Assembly (NCBI RefSeq): GCF_040363165.1
Contig: NZ_BSRG01000014.1
Span: forward strand, 1 to 50,005
DNA from: Thermus sp. LT1-2-5
Lineage (GTDB): Bacteria > Deinococcota > Deinococci > Deinococcales > Thermaceae
Direction of reading: 5' to 3'
Length of the DNA: 50,005 nt
Made by a program: the position numbers and the translations under genes. Positions 33,109 through 41,368 of the stretch are shown here, piece by piece (position 1 is the stretch's first letter; each line of letters opens with the position of its first letter). The notes beneath the pieces were generated by a model that was not told the origin of the DNA, searched no databases, and saw nothing but the letters and a program-made list of their open reading frames with translations.

Positions 33109-34154
33109 CAGCGGGCCCGTTTCTTGTCCGCCTCTGCCTGGACCACCAAGGTTCCTCCAATCTCCGTGGCCCAGCGTTGCACCACCCCTGTCACCTTGTC
33201 CCGGAATCGGCCCACTTCCAAGGGGGAGAGGACCGTGACCTGGACCCCTTGGGTTCGCAGGTAGGCTAGGGGATCGGCGATCTCCACCTTAACCCCGAGG
33301 GAGGCCAGGTACTTCAAGGCGCTGCCATCGTCCATCCCCGCCCGGGCCAGGGCCTTTTGGTAACGGGCCGCTTCCGAGGCCGCCTCCTGAATGGCCTTCT
33401 GCACCTCTGGGGGGAAGGTACGCCAGGTTTGGGCGCTAGCAGCGAAAATCAGGGGGTCTATCACGTAGTTCCAGACCGTTAAGTGGCGCTGTCCCAGTTC
33501 CCATAGCTTGTAGGGGATGATGACCCCCACGATGGGGTTTTCCTGCCCGTCAATCACCCCTTGCTGCAGAGCGGTGAGAACCTCGGCCCAGTTCATGGAG
33601 GTGGGGTTTGCCCCTAAGGCCCTGAAGGTATCGATGAAGATGGGAGCGCCCACCACCCGGATCTTGAGCCCTTGGAGGTCCTCCGGGGTGCGGATAGGCC
33701 TCTTGCTGTTGGTGAGCTGCCGGTATCCGTTCTCCCCCCAGGCTAGCGGTTCCACCCCAAGCTGCCGGAGGCGCTGGAAGATGGCCTTGCCCGCCTGGCC
33801 CTCCTCCACGGCGTCCAGCTCCTTGTAGCTGGGGAAGAAGAAGGGCAGGTTGAATAGGTTGAGCTCCTTCACTTGGGGAGACCAGTTGATGGTGGAGCCG
33901 ATGGCGAAGTCCGCCACCCCTGTTCGGAGAAGCTGGAACTCGTTGGTTTGCTGCCCGGCGAAAAGCTGGCCCGAGTAGTAAACCTTGATGTTTACCCGGC
34001 CGCCCGTCTTTTCCGCCACCAGTTCGGCGAAGCGCTGGGCCCCTTGGCCCCAGGCGGTATTGGGGGCCACCACCACGGAAAGCTTGTACTCCGCCTTGAA
34101 CTGCGCCGCCGCCAAGCCCAAAAGGGCCACCACCCCGAACACCCACCTTCTCAT
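33108..34154 (-). CDS. dctP: TRAP transporter substrate-binding protein DctP
   Basis: 348 aa, signal peptide MRRWVFGVVALLGLAAAQF. The DctP signature includes VVAPNTAWGQGAQRFAELVAEKTGGRVNIKVYY and the conserved Arg in GLKIRVVGAPIF, which usually grips a carboxylate. ATG at 34154 overlaps the lipoyl gene stop (ATGA). Beside a 2-oxoacid-type E1 pair, the ligand is probably a 2-oxo or hydroxy acid; inference. Confidence 0.93.
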   Translation of the reverse strand: MRRWVFGVVALLGLAAAQFKAEYKLSVVVAPNTAWGQGAQRFAELVAEKTGGRVNIKVYYSGQLFAGQQTNEFQLLRTGVADFAIGSTINWSPQVKELNLFNLPFFFPSYKELDAVEEGQAGKAIFQRLRQLGVEPLAWGENGYRQLTNSKRPIRTPEDLQGLKIRVVGAPIFIDTFRALGANPTSMNWAEVLTALQQGVIDGQENPIVGVIIPYKLWELGQRHLTVWNYVIDPLIFAASAQTWRTFPPEVQKAIQEAASEAARYQKALARAGMDDGSALKYLASLGVKVEIADPLAYLRTQGVQVTVLSPLEVGRFRDKVTGVVQRWATEIGGTLVVQAEADKKRAR

Positions 34155-34399
34155 CCCTTCACCTCCTCGTAGTAGCCAAGGATTGCGCCCACGGGGTAGG
34201 TTTTCCCCACCTCCGCCAGCACCGAAACCAGCACCCCATCCGCCTCGGCTTCCACCTCCACCAGGGCCTTGTCCGTTTCTACCGTGAAGAGGGGCTCGCC
34301 CTTGCGGAAGGTTTCCCCGACCCTTTTGGCAAAGCCTTGGAAGCACCCTTCCTCCATGGTTAGACCAAGCTGGGGCATACGGAGGGGAACTAGCGCCAC
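34151..34399 (-). CDS. Stand-alone lipoyl-domain protein
   Basis: 82 aa, only a lipoyl/biotinyl domain: MPQLGLTMEEG and ETDKALVEVEAEADG with the lipoylated Lys44. No E1/E3-binding domain or acyltransferase domain follows. GTG start overlaps the E1 beta stop, and the stop overlaps dctP. In normal complexes this domain is the N-terminus of E2. Here it is a separate carrier, so the catalytic E2 core must be elsewhere, or the protein acts like a GcvH-type carrier. Confidence 0.88.
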   Translation of the reverse strand: MALVPLRMPQLGLTMEEGCFQGFAKRVGETFRKGEPLFTVETDKALVEVEAEADGVLVSVLAEVGKTYPVGAILGYYEEVKG

Positions 34400-35379
34400 G
34401 TCAGGACCTCCTTCGCAGCTCGCACCAGGTCGGCCACCTGGGGGATGACGCGTTCCTCCAAGGGTGGGCTGAAGGGGATGGGCACGTGGGCTGCTCCCAC
34501 CCGGACCACGGGGGCCTGGAGCCTGTTCCAAAGCTTCTCCCCTAGGGTGGCGGATATCTCCGCTCCCGGTCCCAGGAAACGCCAGGCCTCGTGGGCCACC
34601 ACCATGCGGCCCGTCTTCTCCGCCGAAGCGAGGAGGGTGTCCCAGTCCAAGGGATAGAGGGTCTTAAGGTCCACCACCTCTGCCGAGATCCCGTCTTCCT
34701 CCAACTGGCGCGCCGCTTCCAGAGCCTTGTAAAGGGTGAGGCTATAGCTGACCAAGGTGACGTCCCGCCCCTCCCGCACCACCTCAGCCCGGCCGATGGG
34801 CGTCAGAACCTCCCCCTCGGGCACCGGGCCTTTGCGGGTGTATAGAGCCTTGTGCTCCAGGTAGAGAACGGGATCGTCGGAGCGGATAGCGGCTTTTAGG
34901 AGGCCCTTGGCGTCCTTAGGCGTGGCCGGGGCCACCACCTTGAAACCGGGCAGGTGGAGGAAGAGGGCCTCGAGGCTTTTGGAGTGGTGGGCCGCTGCGG
35001 AGCGGATGGCCCCGTCCGGGGCCCGGATGACCAGGGGAACCTTGAGTCGGCCTCCTGACATGTAGCGCAGGCTGGCCGCTTGGTTGGCCAGCTCGTCCAT
35101 GGCGAGGAGGAGGAAATCGGCGAAGTGGATGTCCAGGACCGGCCTTGCCCCCACTAGGGCCGCCCCCAACGCCGCCCCCACCAGGGTGGGCTCGCTTATG
35201 GGGGTGTCGCGGACCCGCTCCCGCCCAAACCGTTCCGCCAATCCCTTGAACTGGCCGAAGATTCCCCCTTGCTTGGCGATGTCCTCCCCCATGAGGAAGA
35301 CGGTGCGGTCGCGGGCCATCTCCTCTTCCATGGCCTCCCGCGTGGCCTCAGCGAAGGTGATCTCCCTCACCCCTCCCAT
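34390..35379 (-). CDS. 2-oxoacid/acetoin dehydrogenase E1 beta
   Basis: 329 aa. Has REITFAEATREAMEEEMARD, FLMGEDIAKQGGIFGQFKGL and DTPISEPTLVGAALGAAL, the standard E1 beta start of the acetoin/branched-chain/pyruvate family. The C-terminal transketolase domain (GRMVVAHEAWRFLGPGAEI) is complete. Works as an alpha2-beta2 thiamine-diphosphate enzyme with the gene upstream (13-bp overlap). Confidence 0.9.
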   Translation of the reverse strand: MGGVREITFAEATREAMEEEMARDRTVFLMGEDIAKQGGIFGQFKGLAERFGRERVRDTPISEPTLVGAALGAALVGARPVLDIHFADFLLLAMDELANQAASLRYMSGGRLKVPLVIRAPDGAIRSAAAHHSKSLEALFLHLPGFKVVAPATPKDAKGLLKAAIRSDDPVLYLEHKALYTRKGPVPEGEVLTPIGRAEVVREGRDVTLVSYSLTLYKALEAARQLEEDGISAEVVDLKTLYPLDWDTLLASAEKTGRMVVAHEAWRFLGPGAEISATLGEKLWNRLQAPVVRVGAAHVPIPFSPPLEERVIPQVADLVRAAKEVLTWR

Positions 35380-36335
35380 GGGTAGTCCCTCACCTCCTCG
35401 GCGAAAAGGCCCTGAAGGGCCTCGTCGGGATCAGGCCATGGGCTTAACTCGGCGAAGGTCACAGCCTCCTCCAGGAGGGCATCCTCCTCGCCTTCCAGGG
35501 TCTTTATGGCTTTTTCGCCGACCCCGGCAGCGAGGAGCCTCTGCCGAGCGAGGGACACGGGGTCCCGCATACGGGCTTGGGCCACCTCTTCCCGGGAACG
35601 GTAGCGTTCGGGGTCGCCCACGTAGTGGCCCTTGAAACGGTAGGTTCGGGCCTCCAGGAAAGCTGGGCCCCCTTCCCCACGTACCCCCTGTAGGAGATCT
35701 GCCACCGCACTGTAGACTTCTTCCACGTCCTGGCCATCTGCCTGCCGGAAAGGAAGGCCGTAGGCCCGGACTAGGTCTTCCACCCGGAAGGCGTGGCTCT
35801 CCGCATGGGCGGTGGTGGAGGCGTAACCGTTGTTCTCCAGGATAAAGAGGACAGGAAGCCGCCACAGGGCTGCCAGGTTTAGCCCCTCGTGGAGGACACC
35901 CCGGCCCAGGGCCCCGTCCCCGAAGAAGGCGAAGACCACCCCCGTTTGGCCCAGGAGCCGCAACCCAAGGCCTGCCCCCACGGCGATGGGGATGCCCCCC
36001 GCCACGATGCCGTTGGCCCCTAGCATCCCGCGGTCCGGGTCAAAGAGGTGCATGCTTCCTCCCTTACCCCGGCAGACGCCGGTGGCCCGGCCAAAGAGTT
36101 CCGCCATCATGGCCCGGGGGTCTACCCCGGCCGCCAGGGCGTGCCCGTGCCCCCGGTGGGTGCTGGTGAGGTAGTCCCCGGGTCGCCGATGGGCCAAGAC
36201 GCCCACGGCCACCGCCTCCTGGCCGATATAGAGGTGGACAAACCCCGGGATCTTGCCCGCCTGAAAAAGTTTCTCCACCCGTTCCTCAAAGCGACGAATT
36301 CGGTACATAAGGCGGTATAGGTTAAGGCGATCCAT
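35367..36335 (-). CDS. 2-oxoacid/acetoin dehydrogenase E1 alpha
   Basis: 322 aa, the short AcoA-like type. The thiamine diphosphate motif runs from GDG (139-141) to NN (168-169) in FFGDGALGRG...FILENNGYAS. STHRGHGHALAAG and GKGGSMHLFD are typical of E1 alpha. ATG with AAGAGGTGT upstream, overlapping the trmB stop by 14 bp. Substrate (acetoin, pyruvate, branched 2-oxoacid) cannot be fixed from sequence alone. Confidence 0.9.
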   Translation of the reverse strand: MDRLNLYRLMYRIRRFEERVEKLFQAGKIPGFVHLYIGQEAVAVGVLAHRRPGDYLTSTHRGHGHALAAGVDPRAMMAELFGRATGVCRGKGGSMHLFDPDRGMLGANGIVAGGIPIAVGAGLGLRLLGQTGVVFAFFGDGALGRGVLHEGLNLAALWRLPVLFILENNGYASTTAHAESHAFRVEDLVRAYGLPFRQADGQDVEEVYSAVADLLQGVRGEGGPAFLEARTYRFKGHYVGDPERYRSREEVAQARMRDPVSLARQRLLAAGVGEKAIKTLEGEEDALLEEAVTFAELSPWPDPDEALQGLFAEEVRDYPWEG

Positions 36336-37158
36336 ACACCTCTTCCCCCGTCACCATCCGGCGCAGATCCTCGCGGGCGGTCCAGAGGGCAGAGAGCTTT
36401 TCCACCCCGTAGGCCAGGGTCATCTCGGCCAAGATGACGTCGTGGCGCACGTATTCCTCCGCCACCAGGACCAAGGCGGGGTCCCGGGTACGTACCGCCC
36501 ATGCCTCCCCCTGTTCCGTGAGGTTGCCCACCACCACCTCCTCGTGATCTTTGGCGACCACGAACAGCCTGGCCCTAAGCCGACCTTCCACCACGTTGGG
36601 GTCCACGAAGTGGTGGAAGTAAACCTGGCGCAAGCCAGGGTTAACCCGATCCCCGAAGAGGACGAGGCGGAGCGCCACCCCCTTGTCCTGAGCTTTCAGG
36701 AGCTCGTCCTCCAAAGCCTCTAACTGGTTCTGCCAAAGGGAAAGGGTTAGGGCCCGTCGAGCCCCTACCACCAGGGCCCTGGCCTCCTCCAGGGTTCGGG
36801 ACGCTCCCTCAACCCGCCAGATGGCCCCAAGAGGCCGCTTTGGGGTCAGACGGGCCAGGCTTTCCCGGGCGCGGTCTAGGCGTCTTTGGGACTCGGCCTC
36901 GAGGCGGGCTAGGAGTTCCTCGTGGGGCACCGCGCCGTAGAAGACGCCCCGGTCTTCCTCCACCCGGTAGGCGGCTCCCCGCGCCACCAGGCGTTCCAGG
37001 GCTTGGTACACCATGGAGCGAGGTACCCCGCTCAGCTTGGCGGCTTCGTACCCGTTAAGCCGACCCTCTTGGAGCAAGGCCAAATAGACCCGGGCCTCAT
37101 AGGGACTAAATCCCAGGTCTTGTAGGTCAGAAAGGGCGGACACCGCAACCTCCGGCAT
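36322..37158 (-). CDS. TrmB-family transcriptional regulator
   Basis: 278 aa from the ATG at 37158 (AAAGGAC upstream). The N-terminal winged helix (LQDLGFSPYEARVYLALLQEGRLNGYEAAKLSGVPRSMVYQALERL) is typical of TrmB. The C-terminal half is a ligand-sensing domain with WRVEGASRTLEEARALV. First gene of the TRAP/E1 operon, so it probably controls its own operon in response to the substrate. Confidence 0.85.
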   Translation of the reverse strand: MPEVAVSALSDLQDLGFSPYEARVYLALLQEGRLNGYEAAKLSGVPRSMVYQALERLVARGAAYRVEEDRGVFYGAVPHEELLARLEAESQRRLDRARESLARLTPKRPLGAIWRVEGASRTLEEARALVVGARRALTLSLWQNQLEALEDELLKAQDKGVALRLVLFGDRVNPGLRQVYFHHFVDPNVVEGRLRARLFVVAKDHEEVVVGNLTEQGEAWAVRTRDPALVLVAEEYVRHDVILAEMTLAYGVEKLSALWTAREDLRRMVTGEEVYGSP

Positions 37159-37189
37159 GCGTAGTCCTTTCCCTGACGTCTTGAGGTCG

Positions 37190-37218
37190 ATCGTAGCACG
37201 GGTTGCGGCCTGGGTCAA
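37190..37218 (-). promoter_or_regulatory. Promoter of the trmB-TRAP operon
   Basis: Minus strand TTGACC (37218-37213), exactly 17 bp, TACGAT (37195-37190). Good match to the housekeeping consensus; transcription would begin near 37183. Confidence 0.7.
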
Positions 37219-37226
37219 CCGAGGGC

Positions 37227-37256
37227 TTGTGCCCCGGGCTTCTCCCCCAGTAAACT
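37227..37256 (+). promoter_or_regulatory. Promoter of the TAXI binding protein gene
   Basis: TTGTGC (37227-37232), 18 bp, TAAACT (37251-37256). Back-to-back with the trmB promoter, so TrmB may control both. Confidence 0.55.
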
Positions 37257-37278
37257 CGCCTCCAACCGGAGGTGGGCG

Positions 37279-38262
37279 ATGAAAAGATGGTTTCTGCTTG
37301 TAGCCCTTTGCGGTGTGGCGCTGGCGCAAAAACCCCAGGTGGTTATCGGCACCGGGGGTGTGGGCGGGGTGTACTTCTACTACGGCACGGCGGTGGCGGA
37401 GATCCTCAACAAGGCTGGCGTGGTCCAGGCCCAGGCCATGCAGTCGGGCGGGTCCATGGAAAACCTCATGCTCCTGCGAGACCGTACGGACCCCGCCCGG
37501 AGTCTCTACTACTGTGGCACCGTGCTCCCCGACGCTGCCCTTCTTGCCCTGCAAGGGGAGGAGCGCTTCCAGGGAAAACCCGCGCCTGTACGCATCCTTT
37601 TCACCATGTACCCTAACTACTTCCACGTGGTGACCACGGAGGATAGCGGCATCCGGGTTCTCCAAGACCTCAAGGGAAGGCGTGTTTCCACAGAGGTAGC
37701 CGGGGGAATCATCGAGTACGAGGCCAGGATTCTGATGTCCGCTGCCATACCCGGCTTTGATCCGAAAACCCACTTCGGCAAGTGGGAACGGGTGCGGGTG
37801 GCAGAGGCGGCCCAGATGCTCTCCGAAGGGAATCTGGATGCGTTCTTCTGGTCCGGGGGGTTGCCCACGGGGAGCATCTTGGAGCTTTCCGGGAGTCTTG
37901 CCCGCAAGGGGAAGCGCCTTTCCCTGGTCCCCCTCCCGCCGCAAAGTACCCCCGTGCAGGTGCTCCAGCGCCGCTTCCCCGGGGTGGTGGACACGGGGGT
38001 CATTCCCAAGAGCGTTTACAACACGCGGTACGATGCGCCCACCCTTACCTTCTGGAACCTTTTCGTCTGTCCGGCAAGCCTTCCCGAGGAGGTGGCCTAC
38101 GCCATGGTCAAGGCGGTCTTTGAAAACCTCTCTTCCCTCCATGCCGCCGTGGCCCCTGCCCGGGACACCACCTTAGAAAGCGCGATTCGCTCCCGGGGTG
38201 GAAAGGTGCCTTACCACGAAGGGGCTGTGCGCTACTTCCGGGAGAAGGGGGTGTGGCGCTAG
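37279..38262 (+). CDS. TAXI-family TRAP substrate-binding protein
   Basis: 327 aa, signal peptide MKRWFLLVALCGVALAQK. Starts VVIGTGGVGGVYFYYGTAVAEILNKAG, the TAXI pattern, and has a Trp/Phe-rich FFWSGGLPTGS typical of the family. TAXI proteins work with a fused TRAP permease, but no such permease lies here; the DctQM pair next door belongs to another binding-protein type. Ribosome site GGAGGTG. Its last 4 bp overlap the converging phosphatase gene. Confidence 0.88.
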   Translation: MKRWFLLVALCGVALAQKPQVVIGTGGVGGVYFYYGTAVAEILNKAGVVQAQAMQSGGSMENLMLLRDRTDPARSLYYCGTVLPDAALLALQGEERFQGKPAPVRILFTMYPNYFHVVTTEDSGIRVLQDLKGRRVSTEVAGGIIEYEARILMSAAIPGFDPKTHFGKWERVRVAEAAQMLSEGNLDAFFWSGGLPTGSILELSGSLARKGKRLSLVPLPPQSTPVQVLQRRFPGVVDTGVIPKSVYNTRYDAPTLTFWNLFVCPASLPEEVAYAMVKAVFENLSSLHAAVAPARDTTLESAIRSRGGKVPYHEGAVRYFREKGVWR

Positions 38263-38900
38263 GGCATCCGGTAAGCGAGCCAAAGGGCCTCCATGGTGGA
38301 AAGGCGGGTTTGGGGGAGGAGTTCGTAAGGGGTTAGGTTGTGGACGCGAAGCAGGGGCGGCTCCCCCAGGTCTAGGATCGAGAGCCCGCAAGGGTGCACC
38401 TCGAGGGGAAGGAAGCCCTCTTTGCCGGTCAGGGCATAGGAAAGCAGGGCCCGGATAACCCCTCCGTGGGCCACTAGGAGCAGGGTATCCCAGGGCCTTA
38501 GCAAGAGGCGCTCGTAGGTGGGAAGGACCCGGGCCAGGAAGTCCGCATACCGCTCCCCGCCTAGGAAGCGCTCCGAGAGGTCTCGGGGATGGAAGGCTTC
38601 CTGAAACGCCCGCTGGGGGTCTGGAAGGTCCTTTAGCCGTCCTGGTCGGATCTCTTGGAACTCGGGCCAAGCCTCCACGGGGACGTTCCGGCCCTTGAGA
38701 AGGATGCGGAGGGTTTCCTCTGTGCGAGGGACGCCCGTGTGGATGGCAAGGTCCAGGGGCACCTCGCGGAGGAGTTCTCCCACGGCTTCCGCCTGTTTTC
38801 TTCCCGTGTCCGTGAGGCCCACGCCCTCAGGGGGCACCGGCTTTCCCTCAGGGAAGTAGTCCACCTCGCCGTGGCGCAGGAGAAGAAGCCGCCTTCTCAT
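38259..38900 (-). CDS. Histidine phosphatase family protein
   Basis: 213 aa. LLLRHGEVDY (RHG at 9-11) and LLVAHGGVIRALLSY are the two catalytic His motifs of the CobC/PhoE branch. ATG overlaps the upstream DUF6285-like gene (ATGA). Being last in a kinase/dehydrogenase operon, it may remove phosphate from a pathway intermediate or be a general phosphatase. Confidence 0.85.
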   Translation of the reverse strand: MRRRLLLLRHGEVDYFPEGKPVPPEGVGLTDTGRKQAEAVGELLREVPLDLAIHTGVPRTEETLRILLKGRNVPVEAWPEFQEIRPGRLKDLPDPQRAFQEAFHPRDLSERFLGGERYADFLARVLPTYERLLLRPWDTLLLVAHGGVIRALLSYALTGKEGFLPLEVHPCGLSILDLGEPPLLRVHNLTPYELLPQTRLSTMEALWLAYRMP

Positions 38901-39247
38901 GGGTAGCGCTCCAAGTACTTGGGGTTTGCCACCGTTAGCTTGCGGGCCACGTGCGCTTTGAGGAAGGCCTCCGTTCCTGGGGGTGCTTCTCCTCGGCGGA
39001 TCCTTTCGGCGAGGAGGCGGAGGAGCTCTTCCAGAGGGGCTTCCACGCCCAGGAGGGAGACTAGGGCCTGGCGGTCCTCTCCCTTCAGGGCTTCCCCCAG
39101 GGTTAACTCCCGCCGGGCGATGCCCAGGGCGTTTAAGGCCACAAGGGTTTGGAAGCGAAGTCTCGGATCTTGGAGGGTGGGGAGGATTTCCCGTTCCACG
39201 AACTCCGACACGGCTTCCAAGAGCTCGTCCAGGGTGGGCCTATCCAT
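38897..39247 (-). CDS. Small DUF6285/LvaB-like protein
   Basis: 116 aa, helical: PTLDELLEAVSEFVEREILP, LVALNALGIARREL and a C-terminal VARKLTVANPKYLERYP. Proteins of this type accompany APH-fold kinases linked to acyl-CoA dehydrogenases; in the Pseudomonas lva operon the small LvaB is needed for kinase LvaA. Start 39247 overlaps the kinase stop by 8 bp, so partners are made together. Family assignment is from pattern and context. Confidence 0.7.
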   Translation of the reverse strand: MDRPTLDELLEAVSEFVEREILPTLQDPRLRFQTLVALNALGIARRELTLGEALKGEDRQALVSLLGVEAPLEELLRLLAERIRRGEAPPGTEAFLKAHVARKLTVANPKYLERYP

Positions 39248-40217
39248 GGCGCTCCAGGAGAAATAGGATCTCGTATTCCATCTCTGCCGCAAGCCTTCCT
39301 AGGACCGCCAGCTCCACGCTTCGTTCCTCCCCTTTCAGGTGCCTGCGGGCCTGCTTGAGCGCTCCCAGGCCCCAGCGCACGTTGCCCAAGACCTCCCACC
39401 AGAAAAGCTCCTCCTCGCCAATATCTTGGCCCGTAAGGGCGTTGTAGCGCTCCAGAAAAGGACCTGCCTCGCCCACACCTCCTAGGCGCTTGGCGTCCTC
39501 GCCGAACCGCCAGGCCCGCACTAGGGGCCAGGCTAAATCTTCCCTGGGATCTCCTAGATGGGCGAATTCCCAGTCCAGGACAGCCACAAGCCCTTCTTCG
39601 TTCACGAGAAGGTTGCCGATGCGGAAGTCGCCGTGGACCAGGACCAGGGGACGGGGGTTTGGAGGGTGCTCCAGGAGCCAACGGAGACCCCATTCCAGGG
39701 CAGGGTGGGGCTCCGCCAGGCCATCCAGGTCTTGGTAGGCTAGGTCCAGGGCGGTGCGCCAGGGCGGATGCGCGGGCTTGGGGAGGAAGGGAATCCGTTC
39801 CAAGGGGATGGTGTGGATCTTGGCGAGCTCTTCCGCCATGGCTTGGGGTAAGGCCTTCCTGGCCCGCTCAAACTCCGGCCGCCGCACCACCCGGGTCCCG
39901 ATGGACTCCCCCTCGAGGCGCCGCATGAGGAAGGCCTCCCGGCCCTCCAGGTCGGGGAAATAGGCCAAGGGTTCCGGGACCCGTACCCCGTGGGCCTGGG
40001 CCAGTTGCAGGATGCGGAACTCCGTGGCCAGGCTGAGGGTGTCCCGGTAGATAACCCCACCCCCGGCCCGGCGCAGGAAGAGCGGGTGGAGCGTTTCCCC
40101 CAGGCGGTAGTCCACGGCCCAGGCCTCCTTGGAGGCCCCTCCGGGGAGGCGTTGCAGCCGGATTACCTCTCCCGGGCCTAGAACTTCTTCTAAGGCGCTT
40201 CCCAGCGCTTCCCTCAT
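39240..40217 (-). CDS. APH-fold kinase, LvaA/ACAD10-like
   Basis: 325 aa aminoglycoside-phosphotransferase fold. The catalytic HGDFRIGN (195-202) and metal-binding DWE (215-217) are intact. In this context it is more likely a hydroxyacyl-CoA kinase than an antibiotic kinase: relatives in lva operons and the kinase domain of ACAD10/11 phosphorylate 4-hydroxyacyl-CoA. ATG overlaps the acyl-CoA dehydrogenase stop (ATGA). Confidence 0.85.
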   Translation of the reverse strand: MREALGSALEEVLGPGEVIRLQRLPGGASKEAWAVDYRLGETLHPLFLRRAGGGVIYRDTLSLATEFRILQLAQAHGVRVPEPLAYFPDLEGREAFLMRRLEGESIGTRVVRRPEFERARKALPQAMAEELAKIHTIPLERIPFLPKPAHPPWRTALDLAYQDLDGLAEPHPALEWGLRWLLEHPPNPRPLVLVHGDFRIGNLLVNEEGLVAVLDWEFAHLGDPREDLAWPLVRAWRFGEDAKRLGGVGEAGPFLERYNALTGQDIGEEELFWWEVLGNVRWGLGALKQARRHLKGEERSVELAVLGRLAAEMEYEILFLLERHG

Positions 40218-41368
40218 GGCCTAAGCCCTTTGTAAAGCGCCCGTTTACCCACGGAGGCGCGGTGGACCTCGCTGGGCCCGTCGTAAATGCGGAAGGGGCG
40301 CACCTCCCGGTAAAAGATGGAGAGGGGGATGTCCTCGCTGATGCCCAAGGCCCCGGTGATCTGTACCGCACGGTCCACGGCCCGGCTCACCGCCTCGGAG
40401 ACGAAGACCTTGGCCATGGAGGCCTCGTGGCGGATCCGCTCCCCCCGGTCCAGCTTCCAGGCGGCGTGCCAGACCATGAGCCGGGCGGCGTGGAGCTCAA
40501 TGTGGCTGTCGGCGATCATGAACTGTACGGCCTGGTGCTCCGCCAGCTTCCTGCCGAAGGAGTCCCGTTGAAGGGCATAGGCCTGGGCTAGCTCCGTGGC
40601 CCGCACCCCCACGCCCAGCCAGCGCATGCAATGGGTCAGCCGCGCGGGGTCTAAGCGGAGCTCGGCGTATTCAAACCCCTTGCCCACCTCGCCCAAGACG
40701 GCATCCTCCCCCACCTCGCATCCTTCCAGGACCAGCTCCCCGTGCCCGCCCACCGACCAGTGGTCCATGGTGGGGATGGTGCGCACCAGCCTGAGCCCGG
40801 GGTTTTCCCGGTCCACCAGGAAGAGAGTGGGTCCCTCTTCCGCCCGGGCCAGGACGAGGAAAAAGGCCGCCCCCTCTGCCCCGGTGGTGAACCACTTGCG
40901 TCCCTCCAAGACAAAGCCCTTGCCCTTACGCCGAGCTGTGGCCTTGAGGAGGGTAGGGTCCGCCCCTGCTCCCATGGGCTCGGTCATGGCGAAGCCGCTC
41001 CGAACCTCGCCTGCGGCCAAGGGCACCAGGTAGCGCTCTTTCTGCTTTGGGTTGGCCACCTTGTGCAGGAGGTGCATATTCCCCTCGTCCGGCGCAGCGG
41101 CGTTGAGGGCCCGGGGGCCTAGGAGGCTTCTTCCCGCCTCCTCCAGAATTGCCGCAAGCTGAGTCCAAGAAAGCCCCAGGCCGCCCAGCTCCTTGGGCAT
41201 ATGGGGCAGGAAGATCCCCCAAGCCCGTGCCTCCTGCTGAAGCGTTTGGGTGAGGGCCTCGAGGTTAGCCGGTGTTGCCTCCTTCTCCCGAGGGATGACC
41301 CGCTCCTCCAGGAAGGCCCGTACCCGTTCCCTCAATGCTTCCGTCTCCTGCCCCAGAGAGAACTCCAT
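40214..41368 (-). CDS. Acyl-CoA dehydrogenase-like protein, LvaC/ACAD11-like
   Basis: 384 aa, full acyl-CoA dehydrogenase fold (FAMTEPMGAGADPTLLKATA, RKWFTTGAEGA, DSFGRKLAEHQAVQFMIADSHIEL). Near the C-terminus the usual YEGT of dehydrogenases is replaced by IYDGPSEVHR (361-370), with Asp363 where the catalytic Glu is often found. This D-G-P form is typical of ACAD10/11-like proteins, which remove phosphate from 4-phosphoacyl-CoA. GAAGGAGGTGCGGG precedes the ATG. Confidence 0.85.
   Translation of the reverse strand: MEFSLGQETEALRERVRAFLEERVIPREKEATPANLEALTQTLQQEARAWGIFLPHMPKELGGLGLSWTQLAAILEEAGRSLLGPRALNAAAPDEGNMHLLHKVANPKQKERYLVPLAAGEVRSGFAMTEPMGAGADPTLLKATARRKGKGFVLEGRKWFTTGAEGAAFFLVLARAEEGPTLFLVDRENPGLRLVRTIPTMDHWSVGGHGELVLEGCEVGEDAVLGEVGKGFEYAELRLDPARLTHCMRWLGVGVRATELAQAYALQRDSFGRKLAEHQAVQFMIADSHIELHAARLMVWHAAWKLDRGERIRHEASMAKVFVSEAVSRAVDRAVQITGALGISEDIPLSIFYREVRPFRIYDGPSEVHRASVGKRALYKGLRP

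Noticed and set aside
39240-40217. APH-fold kinase as an antibiotic resistance gene
   Set aside because: Coupling to an acyl-CoA dehydrogenase and a DUF6285-like protein points to hydroxyacyl-CoA metabolism.
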